From NCBI RefSeq assembly GCF_945957525.1, contig NZ_CAMFLA010000012.1, positions 62,001 to 126,000 of the forward strand: DNA of 64,000 bases, read 5' to 3'. A program made the position numbers and the translations under genes. Position 1 is the first letter of the stretch; each line of letters begins with the position of its first letter. The notes under the pieces are model-generated. The model searched no databases. It was not told the origin of the DNA and was given only the letters and a program-made list of their open reading frames with translations. This document shows, in pieces, positions 37,117 through 46,141 of this stretch. This DNA comes from an uncultured Aquitalea sp. (GTDB lineage Bacteria; Pseudomonadota; Gammaproteobacteria; Burkholderiales; Chromobacteriaceae).

Positions 37117-37650
37117 ATGCAACCCCAAGTACCCATTGATGTCGATCCGCAAACCGGCGTCTGGACCACCAATGGCCTGCCCATGCTGTACGTGCCGCGG
37201 CACTTTTTCATCAACAACCACCTGGCCATCGAGACCGCGCTGGGCCGTCGCACCTATGCCGATTCCCTGTACGAAGCCGGTTACCGCTCCGCTCATTTCT
37301 GGTGCGGCAGCGAAGCGCAAACCCACGGCCTGACGGGGTTGGCGGTGTTCGAACACTATCTGTCCCGCCTGTCGCAACGCGGCTGGGGCCAGTTCAGCTT
37401 CATCGAAGCCGACCCGGAAACCGGCAACGCCAGCATCCGCCTGGACAACTCCTGCTTCGTGCTGGCACAGGGCGTGGCCGGAGCGCCGCAGAGCGAGCAC
37501 ATGGCCTGTTACCTGTTTGCCGGCTGGTTCTCCGGGGCGATGGACTGGGTGGGCGAGAATCTGGGCAAGGATTACCGCACCGTCAGCCGCGAAAGCCAGT
37601 GCGCGGGCCTTGGCGCCGAGTACTGCGTGTTTACCGTTCATCCCTTGTAA
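37117..37650 (+). CDS. V4R/4-vinyl-reductase-like domain protein of the betaine operon
   Basis: A 177-residue soluble protein. The C-terminal half (LYEAGYRSAHFWCGSEAQTH.., then LFAGWFSGAMDWVGENLGKDYRTVSRESQCAGLGAEYCVFTV, split) shows the V4R-type pattern with a closing C..GA.YC motif seen in small-molecule or metal-binding sensor domains. In pseudomonads a protein of this kind is encoded just before dgcA. AGGAGA six bases before this ATG fixes the start against two earlier in-frame ATGs. It is 15 bases upstream of dgcA. Function unproven; a chaperone or ligand-sensing role for the demethylase is a guess. Confidence 0.78.
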   Translation: MQPQVPIDVDPQTGVWTTNGLPMLYVPRHFFINNHLAIETALGRRTYADSLYEAGYRSAHFWCGSEAQTHGLTGLAVFEHYLSRLSQRGWGQFSFIEADPETGNASIRLDNSCFVLAQGVAGAPQSEHMACYLFAGWFSGAMDWVGENLGKDYRTVSRESQCAGLGAEYCVFTVHPL

Positions 37651-37665
37651 GCCCAGAGGTGTTCC

Positions 37666-39726
37666 ATGCGCTATCCGCACCTGTTCGCCCCCATCACGCT
37701 CAACAAACTGACGCTGCGCAACCGCATTGTCAGCACTGCCCACGCCGAGGTGTACGCTGAACCCGGCGGCCTGCCGGGCGAGCGCTATATCCGCTACTAC
37801 GAAGAAAAGGCCAAGGGCGGACTGGGGTTGGCCATCTGCGGCGGCTCCAGCCCGGTGTCCATCGACAGCCCGCAAAGCTGGTGGAAGTCGGTCAATCTGG
37901 CCACCGACGCCATCGTTGATCCGCTGGCAAGGTTGGCCGAAGCCATGCATCGTCACGGCGCCAAGATCATGATCCAGGCTACCCACATGGGGCGGCGTTC
38001 CAGCTATTACGGCGAGCACTGGCCGCATCTGGTCAGCCCGTCCGGCATTCGCGAGCCGGTACACCGCGGCAACGCCAAGATCATCGAAACGGAAGAAATC
38101 CGCCGCATCATCGGCGATTTCGCCCAGGCGGCGCGCCGGGTGAAGGCGGCCGGCATGGACGGCATCGAAATTTCCGCCGCGCACCAGCACCTGATCGACC
38201 AGTTCTGGAGCCCGCGCACCAATTTCCGCACCGACGAGTGGGGCGGCAGCTTTGAAAACCGCCTGCGCTTCGGCGTGGAGGTGCTGAACGCGGTGCGCGC
38301 GGAGGTGGGCCCGGATTTCTGTGTCGGCTTGCGCATGTGCGGCGACGAATTCCACGAGGACGGCCTCAGCCACGACATGCTGAAAGACATTGCCGCGGCG
38401 ATGTCGGAAACCGGCCTTATCGATTACCTGTCGGTGGTGGGCTCCGGCGCGGACACCCACAACACCCTGGCCAACTGCATGCCGCCGATGGCCCTGCCGC
38501 CGGAGCCCTTCGTGCATCTGGCCGCCGGCATCAAGTCGGTGTCCAAGGTGCCGGTGATGCACGCGCAAAGCATCCGCGACCCGGTACAGGCCGAGCGCAT
38601 CCTGTCCACCGGCATGGTGGACATGGTGGGCATGACCCGCGCCCACATCGCCGACCCGCATCTGGTGATCAAGATCCGCGACGGCAAGGAAGACCAGATT
38701 CGCCAGTGCGTGGGCGCCAACTATTGCATCGACCGCCAGTATCACGGCCAGGACGTGCTGTGCATCCAGAACGCCGCCACCAGCCGCGAAGCCACCATGC
38801 CGCACACTTTCAGCAAGAGCGAAACGCCGCGCCGCGTGGTCGTGGTGGGCGCCGGCCCGGCCGGGCTGGAAGCCGCCCGCGTAGCGCGGGAACGCGGTCA
38901 TGAGGTGGTGCTGTTCGAGAAAGAACCCCAGGTGGGCGGGCAGATCGTGCTGGCGGCCAAGGCGCCGCAACGCGAACAGATGGCCGGCATCATCCGCTGG
39001 CTGGACATGGAAACCCAACGGCTGGGCGTGGATCGTCGGCTGGGTACGGTGGCCGATCGCGCCGCCATCATGGACGAGCGGCCGGACATTGTGGTGCTGG
39101 CCACCGGCGGTTCCCCCTACACCGGTCAAGTGCCGGCCTGGGGCGTGGAGGAGGGGCTGGCCGTCAGCAGCTGGGACATCCTGTCCGGCAAGACCGCGCC
39201 GGGCAAGAATGTCCTGGTGTACGACGCGGTGAGCACCCATGCCGGCTTCGGCGTGGCGGATTTCCTCGCTAGCCGCGGCAGCACAGTGGAAATCGTCACG
39301 CCAGACGTGAAAGTGGGCGACGACACGGGCGGCACCACCTTCCCCATTTTCTATCGCCGGCTGTACGCGCAGGGCATCATTCCCACCCCCAATTTCTGGC
39401 TGGACCGTGTTTACGCCGAAGGGGACAAGAAGATTGCCGTGCTGCGCAACGAGTACACCGAGGCGCTGGAAGAGCGCGAGGTGGATCAAGTTGTGGTGGA
39501 AAACGGCATTCTGCCCAATGACGGCCTCTACTGGCAGCTCAAGGAGGCCTCGAAAAACAAGGGCCAGACCGATGTGCACGCCCTGTTTGCCGCCAAGCCG
39601 CAGCCGGCCTTGTCGCAGCCGCTGGCCAGCGGCGAGTTCCTCTTGTTCCGCGTTGGCGACTGCATCTCCATGCACAACATCCACGGGGCGATTTATGACG
39701 CTCTGCGCCTGGTGAAGGATTTCTGA
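37666..39726 (+). CDS. dgcA: dimethylglycine demethylase subunit DgcA
   Basis: A 686-residue flavoprotein of the trimethylamine-dehydrogenase/2,4-dienoyl-CoA-reductase type. Residues 1-345 form the FMN TIM barrel (APITLNKLTLRNRIVSTAHAE, then EWGGSFENRLRF); from about 390 an FAD/NAD-like domain begins with VVVVGAGPAGLEAARVA. The cluster segment has C348, C354 and C366 but Ala351 where the second Cys of the classical [4Fe-4S] motif should be. It demethylates dimethylglycine to sarcosine and passes electrons to DgcB and the linked ETF. It is followed two bases later by dgcB. Confidence 0.92.
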   Translation: MRYPHLFAPITLNKLTLRNRIVSTAHAEVYAEPGGLPGERYIRYYEEKAKGGLGLAICGGSSPVSIDSPQSWWKSVNLATDAIVDPLARLAEAMHRHGAKIMIQATHMGRRSSYYGEHWPHLVSPSGIREPVHRGNAKIIETEEIRRIIGDFAQAARRVKAAGMDGIEISAAHQHLIDQFWSPRTNFRTDEWGGSFENRLRFGVEVLNAVRAEVGPDFCVGLRMCGDEFHEDGLSHDMLKDIAAAMSETGLIDYLSVVGSGADTHNTLANCMPPMALPPEPFVHLAAGIKSVSKVPVMHAQSIRDPVQAERILSTGMVDMVGMTRAHIADPHLVIKIRDGKEDQIRQCVGANYCIDRQYHGQDVLCIQNAATSREATMPHTFSKSETPRRVVVVGAGPAGLEAARVARERGHEVVLFEKEPQVGGQIVLAAKAPQREQMAGIIRWLDMETQRLGVDRRLGTVADRAAIMDERPDIVVLATGGSPYTGQVPAWGVEEGLAVSSWDILSGKTAPGKNVLVYDAVSTHAGFGVADFLASRGSTVEIVTPDVKVGDDTGGTTFPIFYRRLYAQGIIPTPNFWLDRVYAEGDKKIAVLRNEYTEALEEREVDQVVVENGILPNDGLYWQLKEASKNKGQTDVHALFAAKPQPALSQPLASGEFLLFRVGDCISMHNIHGAIYDALRLVKDF

Positions 39727-39728
39727 CG

Positions 39729-41627
39729 ATGAGCCTCTCCCTCGATCTTGTGCTGACCGCGCTGGTGTGGCTGGGGCTGGGCCTGCTGCTTGTGGGGCTG
39801 GCCTGTCGCGCCGCGCTATGGCGGCAAGGCCGGGCCGCGCCAGTGGCCTGGCTGGGCCTGCTGGCCATGCCCAAGCGCTATTTCGTCGATCTGCATCATG
39901 TGGTGGCGCGCGAGCCGGCAGTGGCGCGCGCCCACGTGGCGGTGGCGGGCGGCGCGGTGGCCATCCTGTTGCTGTCCATGCTCAATTACGGCCTGATGCT
40001 GTACTGGCGCTGGCTGGACGTGCTGCTGGCCTTGCTGGCGGCCGGCATGCTGGTGGGCGCGCGCATGATGGCGGCCCGCCGCCTGGACGCGCCCAAGCGT
40101 TTGTCGCAAGGGCGCTGGCAGCGCTTGCCCTCGCGTCTGCGCTGGTTCGCCATGGGCATGCTGGTGGTGGCTGCGGTCATGGCCACCGGCGGCGACGCTG
40201 GCGCGGCGGGCCGTCTGCTGGCCTTGCTGGCCTGCGCCTTGCTGGCGCTGGGCGGGGCGGAGCTGGTGCTGGGCATCGGCCTGGGCTGGCCGATGAAGCA
40301 TGCTGTGGCTGGCCTGTTGCATCTGGCTTTCCACCCGCGACCGCAGCGTTTCGCCGGCAAATCGTCCGATCTGCAGCCCTTGCGCTTGGAGCAGGGCGAG
40401 TTGGGCGTGGCCAAGGTGGAGGATTTCACCTGGAACCGCTTGCTGTCCTTTGACGCCTGCGTGCAGTGCGGCAAATGCGAGGCGGCCTGTCCGGCCTATG
40501 CCGCCGGTCAGCCGCTCAATCCCAAGAAACTGATCCAGGACATGGTGGCCGCGCAAAGCCGGGGGCGCGATCCTGCCTATGCCGGCAGCCCGCATCCGGG
40601 GCGCGAGGCGGCGGTGACGGTGACGCCGGGCGAGGGCATCGTCGGCAGCGTGCTGGCGGCCGAGACGCTGTGGTCCTGCACGACCTGTCGCGCTTGTGTG
40701 GAAAACTGCCCGATGCTGATCGAGCACGTGGACACTGTGGTGAGCCTGCGCCGTCACCTTGCTTTGCAGCGCGGCGATTTGCCCGGCAAGGGCGCGGAGG
40801 CGCTGGCCAACCTGCGCAATACCGACACCGTAGGCGGCTACCCGCTGGCAGTGCGTTACCACTGGGCGATTGATCTGAATCTGCCGGTCTTGCAAGCGGG
40901 CGAGGAGACAGACTGGCTGTTGCTGGCGGGCGAGGGCGCGTTCGACATGCGCTACCAGCGCGCCTTGCGCGCGCTGGTGAAAGTGCTGAAAGCCGCCGGC
41001 CTCAAGGTGGCGGTGCTGGGCGAAGCCGAGCGCGATTGCGGCGATCTGGCGCGCCGCTTGGGCGATGAAGCCACCTTCCAGCGGCTGGCCGCCGACAATA
41101 TCGCCACGCTGCGGCGTTATCGCTTTGCCCGCATCGTGACGCCGGACCCGCACGTCTTCCATTGCCTGGCCAATGAGTATCCGGCGCTGGGCGGCGAGTT
41201 CGACGTCTGGCATCACAGCAAACTGATCGAGCACTTGTTGGCGCGTCGCGCACTGCCGCTGAAAGCCGACACAGTCGCCCCCGCGCCGGTCACCTTCCAC
41301 GACCCTTGCTATCTGGGTCGCTACAACGATGGTTACGAAGCGCCGCGCAATGTGCTCAAGGGCATTGGCGTGAAAGTGGTGGAAATGGAACGCTCGCGTC
41401 GCGACGCTCGCTGCTGTGGCTGGGGCGGCGGCGCGGCCTTTACCGATATCCCGGGCCAGCGACGCATTCCCGACATGCGCATGGACGACATCCGCGCCAC
41501 CGGCGCCGGTCGCGTGGCGGTAGCCTGCCCCAATTGCACCGCCATGCTGGAAGGCGTGCCGGGCGAGCGGGCCGATGTCATCGAGTTGGCCGAGCTGGTG
41601 GCCGAGCGACTGGAGGACAAGGCATGA
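39729..41627 (+). CDS. dgcB: dimethylglycine demethylase subunit DgcB (Fe-S membrane protein)
   Basis: A 632-residue protein with an N-terminal membrane part of about five spans (1-190), two [4Fe-4S] ferredoxin motifs (CVQCGKCEAACP and CTTCRACVENCP) and two C-terminal CCG domains (FHDPCYLGRYN; RRDARCCGWGGG), as in heterodisulfide-reductase-like proteins. It is the likely electron conduit from DgcA and the ETF to membrane quinone. Its stop overlaps the ETF alpha start (ATGA). Confidence 0.92.
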   Translation: MSLSLDLVLTALVWLGLGLLLVGLACRAALWRQGRAAPVAWLGLLAMPKRYFVDLHHVVAREPAVARAHVAVAGGAVAILLLSMLNYGLMLYWRWLDVLLALLAAGMLVGARMMAARRLDAPKRLSQGRWQRLPSRLRWFAMGMLVVAAVMATGGDAGAAGRLLALLACALLALGGAELVLGIGLGWPMKHAVAGLLHLAFHPRPQRFAGKSSDLQPLRLEQGELGVAKVEDFTWNRLLSFDACVQCGKCEAACPAYAAGQPLNPKKLIQDMVAAQSRGRDPAYAGSPHPGREAAVTVTPGEGIVGSVLAAETLWSCTTCRACVENCPMLIEHVDTVVSLRRHLALQRGDLPGKGAEALANLRNTDTVGGYPLAVRYHWAIDLNLPVLQAGEETDWLLLAGEGAFDMRYQRALRALVKVLKAAGLKVAVLGEAERDCGDLARRLGDEATFQRLAADNIATLRRYRFARIVTPDPHVFHCLANEYPALGGEFDVWHHSKLIEHLLARRALPLKADTVAPAPVTFHDPCYLGRYNDGYEAPRNVLKGIGVKVVEMERSRRDARCCGWGGGAAFTDIPGQRRIPDMRMDDIRATGAGRVAVACPNCTAMLEGVPGERADVIELAELVAERLEDKA

Positions 41628-42724
41628 ATCATCCCGTAGCTGCAATTCCGCGCAGAGATCCGCGCCGGCCCTGGGTATCGGGGCCAGGCGGCATCAAGCG
41701 CATCGTGCTGGGCGAGGAGCGCGGCAGCCGCGACGCGCAGCAACCGGGCCACGGCCCGTCGGGCAAGCCGCTGCGCAGCGCCGGGCCCTTCGGCCAACGT
41801 ATTCTGGTGGTGGGCCATGCCGAACGCGGCCAGCCGGACGAGGCGCTGATCGAAGCGCTGGCCGCCGCCGCCGTGCTGGCCGGGCCGGATACCGAAGTGC
41901 TGGCCGCACTGATCGGCCTGGACGACGAGGTATCCCTGGCCGAGCTGGGCGTGGACCGGGTGTTGGCCTTGCCCGATCCCGGCTACGCGCCGCAAGCCCT
42001 GCTGGCCTGGCTGGACGCCGTATGGAAGCAGGAGCGGCCCACGCAGGCGCTGTTTCCGGATCGCGGCGACGATGCCGACCTGGGACGGCGTTTTGCCTGC
42101 CGCCAGGGTTTGCGGGCAGTCACCGATGTGCTGGAAATCGCGGCCGACGGCGTTCGCCGCAGGCTGTCATCAGCCGACTTCGCCTTGCACGACAGCGCGC
42201 CGGTGCTGTTGCTGGCGCGCGGGGTGGCCGATGCCCGTCTGCCCTTTGTCGGGCTGGGCCTGCGCGGCGACAGTCCGGTAAGCGTGAACGCCGCAGAGCG
42301 CGTGCGCGATCTGGGCAGCCAGTCCAGCCCCGCTTCGGCGCTGCCGCTGGAAGAGGCGGATCTTATCTTGTCAGCCGGCAACGGCGTGGCCGATGTGCCG
42401 TCCTTTCTGGAGCTGGCCCGTACCATGGGCGCGGCGGTGGGGGCGTCTCGCGTGGCGGTGGACGATGGCCGCTTTACCCGCGACAAGCAGGTGGGCGCCA
42501 CCGGCAAGACCGTGCAGGCCAGCGCCTACATCGCGCTGGGCATTTCCGGCGCCGTGCAGCATTTGCAGGGCATCAAGAGCTGTCGTCATGTCATCGCGGT
42601 GAATCTGGATGCGGCGGCGCCCATCGTCAAACGCGCCGATCTCACCATCGTCGAGGATTGCGCCGCTTTCATCGCCGCGCTGCAAGCGCTGGTGGCGGCG
42701 GCCAGGCAGGAGAAACAGTCATGA
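41624..42724 (+). CDS. etfA: electron transfer flavoprotein alpha subunit (betaine-linked)
   Basis: A 366-residue ETF alpha-like protein. The C-terminal FAD-binding stretch VGASRVAVDDGRFTRDKQVGATGKTV..ISGAVQHLQGIKSCRHVIAVN is clear. It has an unusual N-terminal extension of about 65 basic, Pro/Gly-rich residues before the usual ILVVGHAE start, a feature I associate with ETFs of dgc clusters. It accepts electrons from the demethylase flavins. Coupled by ATGA to both dgcB and the beta subunit. Not the housekeeping ETF. Confidence 0.88.
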   Translation: MNHPVAAIPRRDPRRPWVSGPGGIKRIVLGEERGSRDAQQPGHGPSGKPLRSAGPFGQRILVVGHAERGQPDEALIEALAAAAVLAGPDTEVLAALIGLDDEVSLAELGVDRVLALPDPGYAPQALLAWLDAVWKQERPTQALFPDRGDDADLGRRFACRQGLRAVTDVLEIAADGVRRRLSSADFALHDSAPVLLLARGVADARLPFVGLGLRGDSPVSVNAAERVRDLGSQSSPASALPLEEADLILSAGNGVADVPSFLELARTMGAAVGASRVAVDDGRFTRDKQVGATGKTVQASAYIALGISGAVQHLQGIKSCRHVIAVNLDAAAPIVKRADLTIVEDCAAFIAALQALVAAARQEKQS

Positions 42725-43467
42725 AAGTAGCGGTACTGGTGGCGCCGGCCGCCCACCCGGTCAGTGGTCGGCCCTGTGCCGGCGAGGCGGAACTGGCGGC
42801 CTTGGCGCTGGCCGGCGGTTTGTCCACCGAGCTGACGGTGCTCTATGCCGGCGCGGCGGAGGACGCCGCCCTGGCGGACTATCTGGCGCAAGGCGCGGCG
42901 GCGGTGCGCGTGCTGGCGGTAGAGGCTGGGCAGGACATCCTGCCGGCGCTGATCGAGGCGGTGAAAGACCACGATCTGATCTTGTGCGGTGGGCGCGCCG
43001 GCAACGGCGCAGGCAGCGGCATGCTGCCCTACCTGTTGGCCGAAGCGCTGGAGCGTCCCTTGCTGCCGGACGCCATGGCGCTGGAAGTGTGCGGCAAGGA
43101 GCTGCGCATTACCCAGGGGCTGGCCAAAGGCGTGCGCCGCACGCTGTCCGCCGCGTTGCCTCTGGTGTCGTCTGTAGACAAGCGCGCCGCCAGCGCCGGC
43201 GGTTGGTCTTACGCCGCGCTGAGGCAGGGGGCCATCCGCCGTCAGCAGGCGGCCGGGCCGGCCTTCGCCCAACCGCGTCGCGAGCCAGCCCGCCGGGCTC
43301 GCGCGCTGGTGGCGGCCAGCCGCGCCAGCGGTCACGACCGCATGCTGGGAGCCATTGCCGGCAGCGACGGCAAGCAGTCCGGGCGCGTCGTAAAACAGGG
43401 TGATCCTGTCGAAAAAGCGCAAGTTGTACTGGAGTACCTCAGGCACCATCAGCTCGTCGATTTCTGA
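42721..43467 (+). CDS. etfB: electron transfer flavoprotein beta subunit (betaine-linked)
   Basis: A 248-residue ETF beta-like protein: MKVAVLVAPAAHPVSGRP at the start, GEAELAALALAGG, and LCGGRAGNGAGSGMLPYLLAEAL, corresponding to the AMP-binding region. The C-terminus is more diverged than in housekeeping EtfB. ATGA overlap with the alpha subunit gene. It ends 89 bases before gbcA. Confidence 0.82.
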   Translation: MKVAVLVAPAAHPVSGRPCAGEAELAALALAGGLSTELTVLYAGAAEDAALADYLAQGAAAVRVLAVEAGQDILPALIEAVKDHDLILCGGRAGNGAGSGMLPYLLAEALERPLLPDAMALEVCGKELRITQGLAKGVRRTLSAALPLVSSVDKRAASAGGWSYAALRQGAIRRQQAAGPAFAQPRREPARRARALVAASRASGHDRMLGAIAGSDGKQSGRVVKQGDPVEKAQVVLEYLRHHQLVDF

Positions 43468-43556
43468 CAACGACACAACAGCATCCGACCAGCAACCCAC
43501 CCACCGGCTCTCAGGATGCATGGACATGGACCAGGACAAGTTTGGAGATTCGTGAA

Positions 43557-44828
43557 ATGCAGCAGAGCACTCTTTCTTTCAAGCCGGTGATCAACTTGCG
43601 CGAGCTGGTGGCTCGCCGCCAGGCCGGCCACAGTCTTGAAGCCCCGTTCTACAACTCGCAAGCGGTCTTCGACGCCGACATCGAGCACATCTTCCGCCGC
43701 CATTGGATTTATGTCGGCGTGACGGCGGAGATCCCCGAGCCGGGCGACTACATCACCGTGGAAATCGGCAAGGAGCCCATCCTGATCCTGCGCGATGACG
43801 ACATGCAGGTGAAGGCCTTCCACAATGTGTGCCGCCATCGCGGTTCGCGCTTGTGCAACTCGGAAAAGGGCTCGGTGGGCAATCTGGTCTGTCCCTACCA
43901 CCAATGGACTTACAACCTCTCTGGCAAGCTGATTTTCGCCGATCACATGCCGGAAGGTTTCGACATGTCGCACCACAGCCTGAAACCGGTGCATGTGCGC
44001 AATCTGGAAGGGCTGATCTTTGTCTGTCTGGCCGATGAAGCGCCGGCCGACATCGACCAGATGATCAGCCAGATGTCGCCCTACATCGCCCCGCACCAGA
44101 TCGACAACTGCAAGGTGGCCGCCCAGATCGACATCATCGAGGCCGGCAACTGGAAGCTGACGATGGAGAACAACCGCGAGTGCTATCACTGCACCGGCAA
44201 CCATCCCGAGCTGACCATTTCCTTGTACGCCTACAGCTACGGCTTTGCGCCCAAGTCCGAACTGGCGGCCGGCCTGGAAGGCTATGAAAAGCTGGTGCGG
44301 GAAAACCACGAGCGCTGGGAAGCCTGCGGCCTGCCCTCCGCCGAAATCGAGAAACTGTCGGACGTGACCGGCTTCCGCACTATGCGCATGCCGCTGGACC
44401 GCAAGGGTCAGTCGCAGACCATGGACACCGGCGCGGCCTGCAAAAAGCTGTTGGGCGACATTACCGACCCGTCTTCCGGCGGCCTGTCGTTCTGGACCCA
44501 GCCCAATTCCTGGCACCACTTCATGGCCGACCACATCGTAACCTTCACCGTGCTGCCTCTGACGCCGGAAACCACGCTGGTGCGCACCAAATGGCTGGTG
44601 CACAAGGATGCGGTGGAAGGCGTGGATTACAACGTGGACAACCTGACTCGCGTGTGGAACGCCACCAACGGCCAGGACCGCCATCTGGTGGAGGAGTCGC
44701 AAGTGGGCGTCAACAGTTCCGCCTATCGTCCCGGCCCGTACTCGCCCTATACCGAGGAGCTGGTGGAAAAATTCACCAACTGGTACATCAACCGTCTGGG
44801 CCACGGCCTGGATACCGCCCAGGGCTGA
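43557..44828 (+). CDS. gbcA: glycine betaine monooxygenase, Rieske oxygenase subunit GbcA
   Basis: A 423-residue Rieske non-haem iron oxygenase. The [2Fe-2S] ligands are C92-x-H94 (NVCRHRGSRL) and C112-x2-H115 (LVCPYHQW). The mononuclear iron site is NRECYHCTGNHPE (two His) plus a downstream acidic residue. It removes the first methyl of glycine betaine as formaldehyde, giving dimethylglycine. GGAG precedes the chosen ATG, and GGACAAG sits just upstream as at the sox operon. The partner reductase gbcB follows 129 bases later, across a hairpin. Confidence 0.95.
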   Translation: MQQSTLSFKPVINLRELVARRQAGHSLEAPFYNSQAVFDADIEHIFRRHWIYVGVTAEIPEPGDYITVEIGKEPILILRDDDMQVKAFHNVCRHRGSRLCNSEKGSVGNLVCPYHQWTYNLSGKLIFADHMPEGFDMSHHSLKPVHVRNLEGLIFVCLADEAPADIDQMISQMSPYIAPHQIDNCKVAAQIDIIEAGNWKLTMENNRECYHCTGNHPELTISLYAYSYGFAPKSELAAGLEGYEKLVRENHERWEACGLPSAEIEKLSDVTGFRTMRMPLDRKGQSQTMDTGAACKKLLGDITDPSSGGLSFWTQPNSWHHFMADHIVTFTVLPLTPETTLVRTKWLVHKDAVEGVDYNVDNLTRVWNATNGQDRHLVEESQVGVNSSAYRPGPYSPYTEELVEKFTNWYINRLGHGLDTAQG

Positions 44829-44851
44829 GTCCGACCCCGCGCCGCACCGGC

Positions 44852-44863
44852 CTTCGGCCAACC
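44852..44863 (-). repeat. intergenic copy of the GGTTGGCCGAAG word
   Basis: Exact 12-mer on the minus strand, forming the left part of the gbcA-gbcB hairpin. Confidence 0.8.
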
Positions 44864-44890
44864 AGACTTGCAGCATGCGTCTGGTTGGCC
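44856..44890. other. hairpin between gbcA and gbcB built from the GGTTGGCC word
   Basis: GGCCAACCAGAC (44856-44867) pairs perfectly with GTCTGGTTGGCC (44879-44890) over 11 bases. No U-tract follows. It may tune the ratio of oxygenase to reductase by partial termination or by protecting gbcA mRNA. Confidence 0.75.
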
Positions 44891-44957
44891 GCCCTGGGCT
44901 GGCGAGCGGCGGCGAAAGGGTCGGCGGCTTGCCGGCGCATCGTCGAGGAACGCCTCC

Positions 44958-46070
44958 ATGTCAGAACAAAAGCACAGCCACCCGTCCTCGCCGCTGCCGG
45001 CGGATGATCTGCCTCTGTGGCAGCCGGGCGAAGACAGCACGCTGGAGTGCGTGCAGGTGCGCGAAGAAACGCACGACGTCAAAACCTTCGTTTTCCGCGC
45101 CGAGCCGCCGCGTCGTTTTCATTACCAGCCGGGACAATTCCTCACGCTGGAGCTGGAAATCGACGGTGAAGCCGTCAACCGCTGTTACACCCTGTCGTCC
45201 ACGCCCACCCGGCCGGATCGCGTCAGCATTACCGTCAAGCGCATTCCCGGCGGCAAGGTATCCGGCTGGTTACATGAACAATTGCGGCCGGGACAGCGCA
45301 TCAACGTGCTGGGGCCGTCCGGCGAATTCACCTGCGCCCGTCACGCCGCTTCGCCTTACCTGTTCCTGTCCGCCGGTAGCGGCATCACGCCGCTGATGTC
45401 GATGACGCGCGCGCTGACCGATCTTTCCACCGGCGCGGACATCGTCTTCATCCATAGCGCGCGCTCGCCGCGCGACATCATCTTTCGCAAGGAGCTGGCG
45501 CTGTTGTCCGCCAGCCATGCCACCTTCACCCAGGCCATCATCTGTGAAAACCGGGCCGGTGAACCGGAGTGGCCGGGCTTTATCGGCCGGCTGGACGCCG
45601 CCCGTTTGCAGGGCATGGTGCCGGATTTGCTGGCGCGGCAAGTATTCTGCTGCGGCCCGGCACCCTACATGGCGTCGGTGCGGGCCCTGTTGCAAGAGTG
45701 CGGTTTCGACATGAATCGCTATCACGAAGAAAGCTTCAACTTTGCCGAACTGAACGCCGCGCCGCCGGACGAGGTGGTGGAAAGCGCCTCGCCCAGCGAA
45801 GAGGGCACCGGTTTCAATGTGCATTTCGCCAAGATGGGCGACGACCTCAGCGTGGCGCCGGGCCAGACCGTACTGGCGGCCGCGCTGGCCAAGGGCATGC
45901 GCTTGCCGGCCTCTTGCACGCGGGGCGTCTGCGGCACCTGCAAGACCCGGTTGCTGGAGGGCAAAGTGGATATGAAGCACGAGGGCGGTATCCGCCAGCG
46001 CGAAGTGGATCAGGGCTATTTCCTGCCCTGTTGCAGCAAACCGCTGACCGATCTTGTGCTGGATCGCTGA
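44958..46070 (+). CDS. gbcB: glycine betaine monooxygenase reductase subunit GbcB
   Basis: A 370-residue reductase with three parts: an FAD-binding barrel (FHYQPGQFLTLELE, then RCYTLSSTPTRPD), an NAD-binding domain (LFLSAGSGITPLMSM; FCCGPAPYM) and a C-terminal plant-type [2Fe-2S] domain (CTRGVCGTCKTRLLEG and a final Cys in LPCCSKP). It carries electrons from NADH to the GbcA Rieske centre. The start is taken at MSEQKH with GAGGA upstream; a frame open to 44868 has no good ribosome site and would lie in the hairpin. Confidence 0.94.
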   Translation: MSEQKHSHPSSPLPADDLPLWQPGEDSTLECVQVREETHDVKTFVFRAEPPRRFHYQPGQFLTLELEIDGEAVNRCYTLSSTPTRPDRVSITVKRIPGGKVSGWLHEQLRPGQRINVLGPSGEFTCARHAASPYLFLSAGSGITPLMSMTRALTDLSTGADIVFIHSARSPRDIIFRKELALLSASHATFTQAIICENRAGEPEWPGFIGRLDAARLQGMVPDLLARQVFCCGPAPYMASVRALLQECGFDMNRYHEESFNFAELNAAPPDEVVESASPSEEGTGFNVHFAKMGDDLSVAPGQTVLAAALAKGMRLPASCTRGVCGTCKTRLLEGKVDMKHEGGIRQREVDQGYFLPCCSKPLTDLVLDR

Positions 46071-46107
46071 CGATTCTCTCCCCCTGAGGGGCCTGTCAGG
46101 CCTCCTG

Positions 46108-46141
46108 ATGCCCGCTCATCGCAAGGTGGCGGGCATTTTTT
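46108..46141 (+). terminator. intrinsic terminator after gbcB
   Basis: ATGCCCGC/GCGGGCAT with a 13-base loop and six T. Confidence 0.82.

Noticed and set aside
37012-39684. An 890-codon open frame on the minus strand opposite dgcA
   Set aside because: Antisense shadow; the plus strand encodes the V4R protein and DgcA with clear motifs.
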